Shown: positions 42,980 to 57,776, numbered from the stretch's first letter. The stretch: 64,000 nucleotides of DNA from Pseudacidovorax intermedius (GCF_003350475.1 NZ_QQAV01000015.1:1-64000); one strand, 5' to 3'. Program-made: numbers and translations. The notes: generated by a model not told the origin, from the sequence alone.

Positions 42980-44491
42980 ATGAACACCCAGACGATCCTG
43001 CAATCGCCCAAGCGGCTGGTGATCGCCCTTGCTGCCGCAGGCGTGCTCGGCGCCGCGGCCGGCGGGGCCTACACCAGCGCCCATGCCCTGGGCTCCGCGC
43101 CTCAGCCCCCGGTCGTGGCCGCGGCCCCGATGGTGGCGCCCATCGCCGCGCCCGACTTCTCGGTCATCACGGCCCAGCAGGGCCCGGCGGTGGTCAACAT
43201 CAGCGTCTCGGGCATGACCAAGACGGCGCTGGACACCAGCGGTGACGACGACGACAGCGGCAGCGCCGCCATGCCACCCGGCATGTCGCCCAACGATCCG
43301 TTCTATCAGTTCTTCCGCCAGTTCGGCGGCGTGCCCGGCCACCGGCAGGGCCCGCAGCGCTCGGTGCCGACGCGCGCCGAAGGCTCCGGCTTCATCCTGA
43401 GCCCAGACGGCATCATCCTGACCAACGCGCACGTGGTCGAGGGCGCCAAGGAAGTGACCGTCAAGCTCACCGACCGCCGCGAATACCGCGCCAAGGTGCT
43501 GGGCGCCGATCCCAAGACCGACGTCGCCGTCCTCAAGATCAACGCGAAGGACCTGCCCACGGTCAAGCTCGGCAGCCCCAAGGACCTCAAGGTGGGCGAA
43601 TGGGTGCTGGCCATCGGCTCGCCCTTCGGCTTCGAGAACAGCGTGACGGCCGGCGTGGTCAGCGCCAAGGGCCGCTCGCTGCCCGACGACGGCTTCACGC
43701 CCTTCATCCAGACCGACGTGCCGATCAACCCCGGCAACTCGGGCGGCCCGCTGTTCAATGCGCGCGGCGAGGTGGTGGGCATCAACTCGCAGATCTACAG
43801 CCGCAGCGGCGGCTACCAGGGCGTGTCCTTCTCGATCCCGATCGACATCGCGATGCGCGTGAAGGACCAGATCGTCGCCACCGGCCATGCCGACCATGCC
43901 AAGCTGGGCGTGGCTGTTCAGGAGGTGAACCAGGCCTTTGCCGATTCCTTCAAGCTCGACAAGCCGCAGGGCGCGCTGGTGTCGAACGTGGAGAAGGGCG
44001 GGCCTGCGGACAAGGCCGGCCTGAAGTCCGGCGACGTGATCCTGAAGGTGGACGGCGAGCCCATCACCACCTCCGGCGACCTGCCGGCCATCATCGGTCA
44101 GATGGCGCCCGGCCAGAAGGCGCGCATCGAGGTCTGGCGCGACGGAGGCGCACGCGACCTGACGGCGCAGCTGGGCAACGCCAGCGACAAGGTCAAGGTC
44201 GCCAAGGCCGAGGAGGCCGTCGGCAAGGGCAAGCTGGGCCTGGCGCTGCGTCCCCTGCAGCCGCAGGAGCAGAAGGAGGCCGGCATCGCCGGTGGCCTGC
44301 TGATCGAGGACGCCCGCGGCCCGGCCGCCAATGCCGGCATCCAGCAGGGCGACGTGCTGCTCGCCATCAACGGCACGCCGGCCCGGAGCGTGGACCAGGT
44401 GCGTGAAGCCGTGGCCAAGGCCGACAAGTCGGTGGCGCTGCTGATCCAGCGTGGCGACGAGAAGATCTTCGTGCCGGTGAACATCGGCTGA
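42980..44491 (+). CDS. Do-family periplasmic serine protease (DegP/MucD)
   Basis: A 503-residue HtrA protease. A signal peptide or anchor covers residues 11-35. The catalytic triad is H151 (TNAHVVEG), D181 (KTDVAVLK) and S254 (NPGNSGGPLFN). Two PDZ domains follow (about 290-390, KLGVAVQEVNQAFADSF; and 400-500, GGLLIEDARGPAANAGIQ). It degrades or refolds damaged envelope proteins. AGGAGG precedes the ATG at 42980. A Gly/Asp/Ser-rich acidic linker (residues 88-100) before the protease domain is typical of this subgroup. Two hairpins, the second a good terminator, follow the gene. Confidence 0.93.
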   Translation: MNTQTILQSPKRLVIALAAAGVLGAAAGGAYTSAHALGSAPQPPVVAAAPMVAPIAAPDFSVITAQQGPAVVNISVSGMTKTALDTSGDDDDSGSAAMPPGMSPNDPFYQFFRQFGGVPGHRQGPQRSVPTRAEGSGFILSPDGIILTNAHVVEGAKEVTVKLTDRREYRAKVLGADPKTDVAVLKINAKDLPTVKLGSPKDLKVGEWVLAIGSPFGFENSVTAGVVSAKGRSLPDDGFTPFIQTDVPINPGNSGGPLFNARGEVVGINSQIYSRSGGYQGVSFSIPIDIAMRVKDQIVATGHADHAKLGVAVQEVNQAFADSFKLDKPQGALVSNVEKGGPADKAGLKSGDVILKVDGEPITTSGDLPAIIGQMAPGQKARIEVWRDGGARDLTAQLGNASDKVKVAKAEEAVGKGKLGLALRPLQPQEQKEAGIAGGLLIEDARGPAANAGIQQGDVLLAINGTPARSVDQVREAVAKADKSVALLIQRGDEKIFVPVNIG

Positions 44492-44506
44492 TGGGCGCGG
44501 GGCCCG

Positions 44507-44592
44507 GAGGAAGCGCCCGAGCAGCGGCGCTTCCTCCGCGGCCATGTTCCACAGGAGCCGACTGGTGCCGTGGGCGCCGGTCGGCTTTTTTT
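44507..44592 (+). terminator. Tandem hairpins ending the htrA transcript
   Basis: The first hairpin pairs GAGGAAGCGCC (44507-44517) perfectly with 44526-44536 around an 8-nt loop and lacks a T-run. The second pairs AGCCGACTGG (44556-44565) with CCGGTCGGCT (44577-44586), with one G-U pair, followed by seven T residues (44586-44592), a strong intrinsic terminator. Confidence 0.85.
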
Positions 44593-44761
44593 GCGTGCGG
44601 AGCGCAGCCGGTGGACGGGCCCGCGCAACCTGGCCACCTGCGCGCCCGGGGCGTCGGCGTAGGACGGCGCCGCTTTCGCGTCGCCACGCTGGCGACTTCA
44701 GCTTGCGCTAAGTCGTGCGACGCAGCATGAATGCTCACCATCCACTTTGCCCCCGTACCCC

Positions 44762-45511
44762 ATGAAAGCCTCGGACCTGCGCGAACGCGCCTTTGCGATG
44801 CCCTTCTCCAGCCCGGCCTTCCCGCCGGGCCCTTACCGATTCGTCGACCGGGAATTCATGGTCGTCACCTATCGCACCGATCCCGACGCCCTGCGCGCCG
44901 TGGTCCCGGAACCGCTGGAAATCGCAGAGCCGGTGGTCAAGTACGAATTCATCCGCATGCCCGATTCCACCGGCTTCGGCGACTACACCGAGTCGGGCTA
45001 GGTGATCCCGGTGCAGCTGCGCACGGCCAAGGGCCTGGAGAAGGGCGCGTACGTGCATGCCATGTACCTCAACGACCATCCGCCCATCGCCGGCGGGCGG
45101 GAGCTGTGGGGCTTTCCGAAGAAACTGGCCACGCCCCGATTCGGCTACGAGACCGATGTGATCGTGGGCACGCTCGACTACGGCGCCGTGCGCGTGGCCA
45201 CCGCCACGATGGGCTTCAAGCACCGCACGCTGGAACACGGGCCGATCCTCGACGCCATTGCGCAGCCCAACTTCCTGCTCAAGATCATTCCGCATGTGGA
45301 TGGCACCGCCCGCATCTGCGAGCTGGTGCGCTACCACATGGTCGATGTACAGCTCAAGGGCGCCTGGACGGGCCCCGGCTCGCTGGAGCTGCATCCGCAT
45401 GCGCTGGCGCCGGTCGCCCAGCTGCCCGTGCTGGAGGTGCTGTCCACCGTGCACTACATCGCCGATATGACGCTGGCGCTGGGTACCGTCGAACTCGACT
45501 ATCTGAAGTAG
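44762..45511 (+). pseudogene. adc: Acetoacetate decarboxylase, interrupted by an in-frame amber codon
   Basis: Two pieces in the same frame together match a full acetoacetate decarboxylase of about 249 residues. The N-terminal 79 residues end DYTESG, then TAG at 44999-45001, then [15 protein letters not shown] and onward. In the family this position is normally Gln (SGQVIPVQ), so one C-to-T change (CAG to TAG) explains the break. The active-site lysine stretch [13 protein letters not shown] lies after the stop. The rest of the frame is undamaged, so the lesion is recent, a sequencing error, or bypassed; the codon after TAG is GTG and could allow restart. Together with bdhA it would process acetoacetate and 3-hydroxybutyrate. 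Confidence 0.85.
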
Positions 45512-45576
45512 TCGGCCACGTGCCGGGCCTCGAGCCCCTTTCCTATTTCTTCAACCTCGCATCGAAAGGAACCACC

Positions 45577-46359
45577 ATGCAACTCAAGGACAAGGTCGCC
45601 TACATCACCGGCTCGGCCAGCGGCATCGGCAAGGAGATCGCGACGCTCTTCGCGCAGGAGGGCGCCAAGATCGTCATCGCCGACCTGAACAAGCAGGCAG
45701 CGGAGGCGACGGCCGCCGAACTGAAGGCGGCGGGCGCCCAGGCCATCGGCGTGGCGGTGGACGTCACCGACGAGCAGCAGGTCGAGGCGTCCGTGGAAGA
45801 GGCCGTCAAGGCCTTCGGCGGCATCGACATCCTGGTCAGCAATGCCGGCATCCAGATCGTTCACCCGGTCGAGGAATTCGGCTTTGCCGACTGGAAGAAG
45901 ATGCTGGCGATCCACCTGGACGGCGCCTTCCTCACCACGCGCGCCTGCCTCAAGCACATGTACGCGCAGGGACGCGGCGGCAGCGTGATCTACATGGGCT
46001 CGGTGCATTCCAAGGAAGCCTCGATGCTGAAGGCGCCCTACGTCACGGCCAAGCACGGCCTGATCGGCCTGGCCAAGACGGTGGCCAAGGAAGGCGCCAA
46101 GCACGGTGTGCGCGCCAATGTGATCTGCCCCGGCTTCGTGCGCACGCCGCTGGTGGAAAAGCAGATCCCCGAGCAGGCGAAGACGCTGGGCATCTCCGAA
46201 GAGGAGGTGGTGAAGAACGTGATGCTCAAGGAAACGGTGGACGGCGAATTCACCACCACCGACGACGTGGCGCGGGTGGCGCTGTTGTTTGCCGCCTTCC
46301 CGAGCAATGCGCTGACCGGCCAGTCGCTGGTGGTCAGCCACGGCTGGTTCATGCAGTGA
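45577..46359 (+). CDS. bdhA: 3-hydroxybutyrate dehydrogenase
   Basis: A 260-residue short-chain dehydrogenase that interconverts 3-hydroxybutyrate and acetoacetate with NAD, a step in polyhydroxybutyrate use. It has the cofactor motif [12 protein letters not shown], the NAG block ([15 protein letters not shown]), catalytic Ser in [10 protein letters not shown] and YxxxK as YVTAKHG. The C terminus [11 protein letters not shown] is typical for BdhA. A GAAAGGA site precedes ATG 45577. It follows adc by 65 bp, so both are likely one operon. Its last 11 bp overlap the convergent MarR-GNAT gene. Confidence 0.93.
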   Translation: MQLKDKVAYITGSASGIGKEIATLFAQEGAKIVIADLNKQAAEATAAELKAAGAQAIGVAVDVTDEQQVEASVEEAVKAFGGIDILVSNAGIQIVHPVEEFGFADWKKMLAIHLDGAFLTTRACLKHMYAQGRGGSVIYMGSVHSKEASMLKAPYVTAKHGLIGLAKTVAKEGAKHGVRANVICPGFVRTPLVEKQIPEQAKTLGISEEEVVKNVMLKETVDGEFTTTDDVARVALLFAAFPSNALTGQSLVVSHGWFMQ

Positions 46360-47326
46360 GCGCCATCGACCAGCGCTCGGCGACCAGCGGGCCGCTGCCG
46401 TAGCCCTCGTGCGGCTCGCTGGTGTCGAGCACGAAGCCGCGCGCGGCATACAGGGCCCGGGCGGCTTCGAGGCAGCTGTGGGTCCACAGGATCATCTGCT
46501 TGTAGCCACGGGCGCGGGCGAAGGCGATGCATCCGTCGACCAGCTTGCCGCCCAGGCCCAGGCCCCGCGCTTCGGGCTTCAGCACCAGCAGGCGCAACTG
46601 CGCCACCCCGGGGCTGTGGCGGATCACGAAGACGGCGCCGACGCGCTGGCCGTCCAGCTCGGCGATCCAGCCCTTCTCCCAGGCGGGGTCGGTGGTGCGC
46701 AGCCATTGGGCGGCGATGTCGGCCACGGCGGCCTCGAAGCGGCCGTCCCAGCCGTACTCGCGGGCGTAGACCTCGCCATGCTGCTGCACCACCCAGCCCA
46801 AGTCGCCCGGGGCAGGGTCGCGCAGCACGGCGGTGCGCAGGGGCACGGGCGTGGCGTCGAACAGCGTCTCCACCCGTGCAAGTGCTTGGACCAGTTCGTC
46901 GCGCGCGGCCGGCGCGAGCGGCGCCAGCAGGGCCGCCGCGGCATCGCGCGAACGCTGCTGCAGTGGCGCGAAGGCCGCGTGGCCTGCCTCGGTGAGCGAC
47001 AGCCGCTGCTGCCGCGCATCGCGCGCATCCGTCGCGCGGGCCAGCCAGCCCAGCGATTCGAAACGCTTGAGCAGGCGGCTTAGGTAGCCCGCGTCCAGGC
47101 TCAGCGCCTGGGCCAGCTCGCGGGCGGTGAGCCCACGGTGGTGCGCCAGTTCGTAGAGCACCCGCACCTCGGTCAGCGAGAGCTCGCTGCCGAGGTAGGG
47201 CTCCAGCACGCCGATGCGCTGGGTGAAGAAGCGGTTGAAGCGGCGCAGCGCCTTGACGGCGTCCGCCGGAACGGCGGATGCGACGGGCGAGGAGGCAGAA
47301 GCAGGCGAAACGGGCATGGGCGCCAT
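46349..47326 (-). CDS. MarR-type regulator fused to GNAT acetyltransferase
   Basis: A 325-residue fusion. Residues 20-165 form a MarR winged-helix domain ([38 protein letters not shown]). Residues about 170-320 form a GNAT domain with the acetyl-CoA loop [16 protein letters not shown] and [11 protein letters not shown]. Proteins of this build are annotated as bifunctional regulator/acetyltransferase, and their substrates are mostly unknown. ATG at 47326 is preferred over a TTG two codons upstream. A GTCAA/TTGAC repeat just upstream may be its own operator. Confidence 0.87.
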   Translation of the reverse strand: MAPMPVSPASASSPVASAVPADAVKALRRFNRFFTQRIGVLEPYLGSELSLTEVRVLYELAHHRGLTARELAQALSLDAGYLSRLLKRFESLGWLARATDARDARQQRLSLTEAGHAAFAPLQQRSRDAAAALLAPLAPAARDELVQALARVETLFDATPVPLRTAVLRDPAPGDLGWVVQQHGEVYAREYGWDGRFEAAVADIAAQWLRTTDPAWEKGWIAELDGQRVGAVFVIRHSPGVAQLRLLVLKPEARGLGLGGKLVDGCIAFARARGYKQMILWTHSCLEAARALYAARGFVLDTSEPHEGYGSGPLVAERWSMALTA

Positions 47327-47327
47327 T

Positions 47328-47346
47328 GTCAATCAATAAAGTTGAC
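47328..47346. promoter_or_regulatory. Possible MarR autoregulatory operator
   Basis: GTCAA (47328-47332), 9 bp, TTGAC (47342-47346) forms an inverted repeat touching the start of the MarR-GNAT gene. The surrounding 60 bp is AT-rich and must contain the promoter. Confidence 0.45.
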
Positions 47347-47387
47347 GGAAGCAACCATATCCCGTTTCTGCTTCGCTTCGCGCGCCT

Positions 47388-50507
<3,120 letters not shown>

Positions 50508-50520
50508 GGGGGGTGCGGCC

Positions 50521-51651
50521 TCAGCGGATCTGGTTGATGAGCGTGGCGCCGTCGATGACGACGCGCTCGCCGGGCGCGACGCCCGAAGTCAGGGCCACGC
50601 GCAGGCCGTCCAGCGGTGCGGTGGTGACGGTGCGCGGCGCGAAGCGCTCCGGCGCCGTCTTGACCCAGACGATGGTTTCGTTGGCCGCATTGCGCATCAG
50701 CGCGGCGCGCGGCACGGCAATCGTTTCGTGCGTGCTGCGGCTGTGCACCTGCAGCCGCACGGGCTGCCCCACGGCCAGCGTCGACAGCGCGGCGCCCTGG
50801 GCGCGGAAGGCCAGCGGCAGGGCCTGGTCGCGCAGCGCGCGGGCGGCGCCCACGAACTGCAGCGGCACTTGCGTGCCGCCGACGGCCAGCGAGGCGCCGC
50901 CGATGTCGCTGATGAGCGCCGGGTCGTAGGCCAGGGCCTCGATGCGCAGGCGCGCCGGGTCGACGATCTCGAACACCAGCTCGCGCGCGTCGACGACCTG
51001 ACCGGCGACGACGGACGAGGAGGCGATGACGCCCGAGGCCGGCGCGACCAGCGCATCGCGACCCGAGAGTCCGGTGCCGATGGCCCCGGCCCGCTCGCGG
51101 GCAGCGGCCACTTCGCTTTCGAGCGCCTCGATCTCCTTGCGGGGCACGGTGTCGGCCAATTCGCGCAGGCGCGCCAGGCGCTTTTCGGCCAGCGTGCCGG
51201 CGGCCCGCAGCTCGGCCAGCTGGGCTGCCTGTGCGGCCCGCTCCAGCGGCGCGGCGGCCGGTTGCACCCAGGCCAGCACCTCGCCCTTGCGCACGGCCTG
51301 GCCGGGCTCGGGCAGGCCGCGCGGGCCGGACTCGATGCGGCCGGCGACCAGGGCCTGTACCTTGCCGCCGCTCTGTGGATCGCTGACCACGCGGCCGTCA
51401 AGCTCGATGCTGCGCGGCAGGGCGGCGAGGGTGGTGACGACGGTGCGCACCGCGAGCTGCCGCTGGCTGGGCTTGGGCAGGAAGACGCTGCCGTCTGCCA
51501 GGCGCTGCGGGCCGTTGGCCGCCGCGGCCGGCGGTGCGCCGCCGTGGTCGTGGCCAGCGTCGGCCAGGGCGCCCGTGGGCGGGGCCAGGGAAAAAAGGAG
51601 GGCGAGCGTGGCGGTGAGCTGCCGCGGCGTAGAAGAAGGAAGGCGGTTCAT
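50521..51651 (-). CDS. czcB: RND periplasmic adaptor, CzcB family
   Basis: A 376-residue membrane-fusion protein linking CzcA and the outer-membrane channel. A signal peptide ends near GALADAG and is followed by a metal-binding-like HDHGG. The lipoyl/barrel-sandwich halves are RVVSDPQSGGKVQALVAGRI and ALVAPASGVIASSSVVAGQV, separated by a coiled coil (EIEALESEVAAARERAGA). The ATG overlaps the stop of the preceding small-protein gene (ATGA). Confidence 0.9.
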   Translation of the reverse strand: MNRLPSSTPRQLTATLALLFSLAPPTGALADAGHDHGGAPPAAAANGPQRLADGSVFLPKPSQRQLAVRTVVTTLAALPRSIELDGRVVSDPQSGGKVQALVAGRIESGPRGLPEPGQAVRKGEVLAWVQPAAAPLERAAQAAQLAELRAAGTLAEKRLARLRELADTVPRKEIEALESEVAAARERAGAIGTGLSGRDALVAPASGVIASSSVVAGQVVDARELVFEIVDPARLRIEALAYDPALISDIGGASLAVGGTQVPLQFVGAARALRDQALPLAFRAQGAALSTLAVGQPVRLQVHSRSTHETIAVPRAALMRNAANETIVWVKTAPERFAPRTVTTAPLDGLRVALTSGVAPGERVVIDGATLINQIR

Positions 51652-52202
51652 GCGGCGGCTCCGTGGGCGGGACGGCGGCGCAGCAGCCAGGCGGCTGCGG
51701 CGAGGAGGACGACGAGGGCCGTGGCGCCCCAGGGCAGCAGGTGGCGCCAGGCGGGGGTGGCGTCGGCGTCGTGGCCATGGCCATCGGCGGCCTCGATGTG
51801 CCACTCGCCATGCAGCTCGTCGCGCGTGTCGCCCACGCTCAGGCGGGCGAGCAGCGGCAGTTCGCCGGTGGCCTCGGCCGTGGCCTCGTCCAGTTCGGCT
51901 TCGTACGTGCCTTCGCCGTGCGGCTCGGCGACGAAGTCCTTCTCGCCGATGCGCAGCGCGATGCGGGCGTCGTTGACAGGCTGGTTGTCGGCATGGCGGT
52001 CCAGGTAGAGCGTGAGTTCATGGCCCTGGCGCACGCCGACCAGCTCGAAGGCCCCGGATTCGAGGGCGAAGCGGGGCAGGGCGGCCGCGGCCGGTGCGGC
52101 GGGTGCCGCGTCATGGCTGTGGCCTTCGTCGGCCAGGGCGGTGGGCAAGAAGGCGGCGGCGGCCAGGGCCAGCGCGGTGCCTGCAAGGAATCGGAAGTTC
52201 AT
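51648..52202 (-). CDS. Unknown exported, membrane-anchored protein of the czc operon
   Basis: A 184-residue protein with a signal peptide ending ALADEGHSHDA, a His/Ala-rich linker, a beta-rich periplasmic domain (ALPRFALESGAFELVGVRQG, HELTLYLDRHADNQPVNDA, ELHGEWHIEAADGHGHDAD), and a C-terminal membrane helix (LLPWGATALVVLLAAAAWLL) with an Arg-rich cytosolic tail. Histidine clusters on both sides of the domain suggest it gathers metal at the periplasmic face. It lies between czcC and czcB and overlaps czcB by 4 bp, so a role in efflux is likely, but no named family is recognised. Confidence 0.8.
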   Translation of the reverse strand: MNFRFLAGTALALAAAAFLPTALADEGHSHDAAPAAPAAAALPRFALESGAFELVGVRQGHELTLYLDRHADNQPVNDARIALRIGEKDFVAEPHGEGTYEAELDEATAEATGELPLLARLSVGDTRDELHGEWHIEAADGHGHDADATPAWRHLLPWGATALVVLLAAAAWLLRRRPAHGAAA

Positions 52203-52224
52203 GGGAGGGTTGGGTGTCGGGTTG

Positions 52225-53679
52225 TCATTCGGGCAGCAGGCCCAGGGCCTGGCGCCATTGCGAGACGGCTGCCGCCAGCTCGATGCGGCTGGCGGCCAGC
52301 TGGCGGGCGGCGTCGCTGGCTTCCTGCGTGGTGCGCAGGCGGGTGGGCAGGTCGGATTCGCCGAGGCGGAAGGACTTCTCGATCAGGCCCAGGGTCTGGC
52401 TGGCGAGGGCATCGCGTTCCTCGGCGGCGGCCAGGCGGATGCGGGCCGCGTCCACGCGGGCCCGGGCGGCCTGCTGTTCGGCGGCGAGGCGGCTTTCCTC
52501 CAGCCGCCACTGCGCTTCCAGCGCGATGGCCTCGGCCAGCGCCGCGGCCTGGCGGGCCTCCTGCCGCGCGCTCGCGCCGAAGGGGATGCGCAGGCCTACG
52601 TTGAGCGTGCTGCGCGCCGGCTCGTCGTTGCTGCCGCGCTCGCGGGTGGTGCCCAGCGTCAGCTCCGGGTTGCCGGCGCCCTGGCGGGCCGCCAGCTCGG
52701 CCTGGGCACGGCCGATGGCGAGGCGCTGGGCGAGTTCGGCCAGGGCGGGGTGGGTGGCGGTGGACGCCCCGGGCTCTGCGCGCGGCTCGGGTTCTGCCTC
52801 GGCACCGACGCCGTCGACCAGGCGCTCGGACCCCGCCTCGGACCCGGCGGTGCCGCCGGCCGGCGTGGGCCTGGAGGCCACCTCAGCCTGCCGGTTGGCC
52901 GGCGCAGATTCGGCGGGGATGGCCGCCCCTCCGATGCCGGCCTGCGGCAACGCCGCGCCGGAAGCGCCTGTGGCTGCGCCCGTCAGCGCCTGCCAGCGAA
53001 GCGCGGCTTCGACCGCCGCGCGCGCGGCCTCGGCCTGCACCGCACGGGCGGCAGCCACTGCGCCCTGCGCCTGCAGCAGGTCGCTGCGGGCCAGGTCGCC
53101 GGCGCGCCAGCGGCGCTCCACGTCGGCGGCCAGGGTGCGGGCATGGGCCAGTTGGGCATCCGCCACCTGCTGCTCGATGCGGGCGCGGGCCCAGGGCCAC
53201 CAGGCATCGCGCAGCGCGCCGGCCAGCCGCAGCCGTGCAGCCTGCTCGCGCAGGGACACGGCGACCGCCTCGGCCTGCGCCACGGCCTGGCCACGGCTGC
53301 GCTCGCCCGGCCGCCAGAGCGGGATCGCCAGACCTGCCTCCCATTCGCGCTGGCCGTCGTTGGCATTGGCGCGGTCGGTGCGGTGGGTGAGTTCGAGCGC
53401 CATCGGCTCGGGCGTCCAGGCCGACGCGGCGCGCTGGCCTGCCTCGGCCGCCTGCTGGCGCGCCACCAGCGCCCGGGCTTCGGGCTGGCGCGCCCAGGCC
53501 TGGTCGAAGGCCTGCCGCAGCGGACCGGGTGCCGCGGGGGCGACGGGGGCCGGCAGCGCCGGCGGTTGGGCCAGCGCCCAGGGCGCCAGCAGAAGCCCAA
53601 GCGTCAGCGCAAGCCGCTGCCGCCAGGCAGGATGGGGCCGGGGCGACACGCGCCACGGCCGATGGGGTGTGAAAGGCAT
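52225..53679 (-). CDS. czcC: Outer-membrane efflux channel, CzcC/TolC family
   Basis: A 484-residue TolC-like protein with a signal peptide ending near PWALAQP. Two repeats of the helical coiled-coil fold occur (QAFDQAWARQPEARALVARQ onward, and THPALAELAQRLAIGRAQAE onward) with strands such as LNVGLRIPFG. An unusually long, acidic, Gly/Ala/Pro-rich insert (around residues 250-310, with GAEAEPEPRAEPGAS) separates the two halves. GGAGAA precedes ATG 53679. It forms the exit duct for the CzcA pump. Confidence 0.88.
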   Translation of the reverse strand: MPFTPHRPWRVSPRPHPAWRQRLALTLGLLLAPWALAQPPALPAPVAPAAPGPLRQAFDQAWARQPEARALVARQQAAEAGQRAASAWTPEPMALELTHRTDRANANDGQREWEAGLAIPLWRPGERSRGQAVAQAEAVAVSLREQAARLRLAGALRDAWWPWARARIEQQVADAQLAHARTLAADVERRWRAGDLARSDLLQAQGAVAAARAVQAEAARAAVEAALRWQALTGAATGASGAALPQAGIGGAAIPAESAPANRQAEVASRPTPAGGTAGSEAGSERLVDGVGAEAEPEPRAEPGASTATHPALAELAQRLAIGRAQAELAARQGAGNPELTLGTTRERGSNDEPARSTLNVGLRIPFGASARQEARQAAALAEAIALEAQWRLEESRLAAEQQAARARVDAARIRLAAAEERDALASQTLGLIEKSFRLGESDLPTRLRTTQEASDAARQLAASRIELAAAVSQWRQALGLLPE

Positions 53680-53822
53680 TCCAGTTCTCCAAGGCAAATC
53701 GATGTGCGAGGGAGACCGGCAAGCCGCACGCACCCCGGAGGGGGCGCGCGCATGCAGCGCGTCACTGGCGCGCCGGGCGCGTCAGGCGGAAGGGAAGGGG
53801 GTGAAGCTGCAGGCCTTGCCGG

Positions 53823-54170
53823 TCAGGCAAGGCCGGGCCACTGGGGCCGTTCGGGTGGGGCCAGCGCGCGCACCGCCAGCGGAGCAGCGGCGCCTTCGCG
53901 CAGTTCGGCCTTGGGAATGGCCGGGGCCTCGGGCGCGACCGCGGTGGCCAGCGCGACGCAGTGCGCGTGGCAGTGGCCGCAGTCCAGGTGGCCCAGCGCC
54001 GGTGGCGTGCCCGGCTCGTCGTCGTTGTCGGCGACGTCGAAATGCTGGTGCTCGTGGTGGCCCAGGTGCGTCATGCCGCCGGCCTCGTGCTGGCAGTAGG
54101 CCTTCAGCGCAGCAACGCTGAACTGAAGCGGCATCAAGACCAGCAGGAGGATGAAGAAAAGGCGGCGCAC
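53823..54170 (-). CDS. czcI: CzcI-like small exported protein
   Basis: A 115-residue protein starting with GTG at 54170. It begins VRRLFFILLLVLMPLQFSVA, a signal-like segment, then CQHEAGGMTHLGHHEHQHFD and LDCGHCHAHC, rich in His and Cys. This pattern matches CzcI, the first gene of czc operons in Cupriavidus and relatives, which is thought to sense or bind metal in the periplasm. It heads the operon, and the region from 54171 to 54350 contains the divergent promoters for it and for ygiQ. Confidence 0.7.
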   Translation of the reverse strand: MRRLFFILLLVLMPLQFSVAALKAYCQHEAGGMTHLGHHEHQHFDVADNDDEPGTPPALGHLDCGHCHAHCVALATAVAPEAPAIPKAELREGAAAPLAVRALAPPERPQWPGLA

Positions 54171-54350
54171 GACGGGCGCGGATTCTAGGGGTGGCCCGTG
54201 TCCCGCTCGCGCGGCTTCCCTTCGGGATGAGGGGAGAAGGCCCCGGCCCTTAAAATCGCCGCCTTCTTTCCGCCCGGGCGCCAGCGCGGTTCCCGAACGC
54301 AGCATCGCAGCGCAGCGCCGCCCTCCCGCGCCGCCGGATCCACCCCACGC

Positions 54351-56732
<2,382 letters not shown>

Positions 56733-56767
56733 AACCCCTAATTGTCAACTTCGTTGAAATTTAAATA

Positions 56768-56784
56768 CTCGAAACGCTTTCGAG
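56768..56784. promoter_or_regulatory. 17-bp perfect inverted repeat overlapping a ribosome-binding site
   Basis: CTCGAAA (56768-56774), CGC, TTTCGAG (56778-56784) is a perfect palindrome whose right arm runs into the Shine-Dalgarno GAGGAG (56782-56787) of the nucleotidyltransferase gene. It could hide the site in an RNA hairpin or be bound by a regulator. Confidence 0.6.
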
Positions 56785-56794
56785 GAGAATTTCG

Positions 56795-57775
56795 ATGGGG
56801 CGTTATCAGGAGATATTTCATAGTCATTCTGCGTTGCAGCAGAGAATCAAGAGTAGTAGAGAGCTTCTCGAAAAGGTTAGAAAAAACGTATCGGAGAAGA
56901 GTGCGTGTAAGGCTCCTGGAGTTTGTATTTACGCTGCTGGAAGTCTTGCACGATACGAAACGGGAAAGGTTTCGGACTTAGATTTGTTTTTCGTCGCTGA
57001 TCGAAGAAAAAGGAAGAAAGGTGAAAGAAGCCTTTCCAAGCTCAGTGAGGTGAAGATATTCTCTGACTTGATTCGATTGACAGATGAATTGCAGATTCAG
57101 CCTTTTTCTGGCGACGGAAAATTCCTCAAAATTCACGAACTTCAAGATATCATTGAAGGGACGGGGAGCTCAGATGATGATAGCGAAAACTTATTCACGA
57201 CACGGCTTTTGCTGTTATTAGAAAGCAAATGCATAGTTGGGCAAAAAGTTTACGATAATTCAATTCGTAAAGTCTTGGATATGTATTTTAGAGATGGGCG
57301 GGGTCGGAAGGAATTTCGGCCCCTTTTTTTATTGAACGATATTCTCCGATATTGGCGAACGTTATGCCTAAACTACGAGCGCACTCGGTCAGAGCAGGGT
57401 AAGCCGTGGTGGAAGAAAAATTTGAATCTTAAATTTCCAAGAAAGCTTACGGTCTTTTCTACTGTGCTCTGCATTGTTGCGTTGGATATGCATACGTTAG
57501 AAGATTTTTTAAAAATTTCGTCCATGACCCCTCTTGAGCGCCTTATTTTTGCGCTAGATCATATGGCGGATAGCGAGCTGGAAGGGAGTTTTCTGGAAGT
57601 TCTAAATTATTACGAGGATTTCCTGGCGGCCAAATCATATGAGCAGTTGAACCAACCCGATCAGGTGCAGCTAGGTGAATTTAGCGCCAAGGCCCAAAAG
57701 TTGGACGACTTTTTCCACTCTGCTTTAGCAAGTACCAAGCTGAATCAAGAGCTGGTGCGCTATGTGCTGATCTAA
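56795..57775 (+). CDS. Nucleotidyltransferase-fold protein of the island
   Basis: A 326-residue protein with the polymerase-beta-type nucleotidyltransferase motif at residues 49-63: G49-S50, a short loop, then D61-x-D63 (YAAGSLARYETGKVSDLDLF). A following helical domain has TTRLLLLLESKCIV and LNDILRYWRTLCLNYE, resembling the substrate-binding part of DUF294-like transferases. It lacks membrane segments. GAGGAG precedes ATG 56795 by 7 bp. The gene is immediately followed (1 bp) by a 2H phosphoesterase, so the two are a unit. Substrate is unknown; candidates are tRNA ends, a protein, or a signalling nucleotide. Confidence 0.75.
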   Translation: MGRYQEIFHSHSALQQRIKSSRELLEKVRKNVSEKSACKAPGVCIYAAGSLARYETGKVSDLDLFFVADRRKRKKGERSLSKLSEVKIFSDLIRLTDELQIQPFSGDGKFLKIHELQDIIEGTGSSDDDSENLFTTRLLLLLESKCIVGQKVYDNSIRKVLDMYFRDGRGRKEFRPLFLLNDILRYWRTLCLNYERTRSEQGKPWWKKNLNLKFPRKLTVFSTVLCIVALDMHTLEDFLKISSMTPLERLIFALDHMADSELEGSFLEVLNYYEDFLAAKSYEQLNQPDQVQLGEFSAKAQKLDDFFHSALASTKLNQELVRYVLI

Positions 57776-57776
57776 A

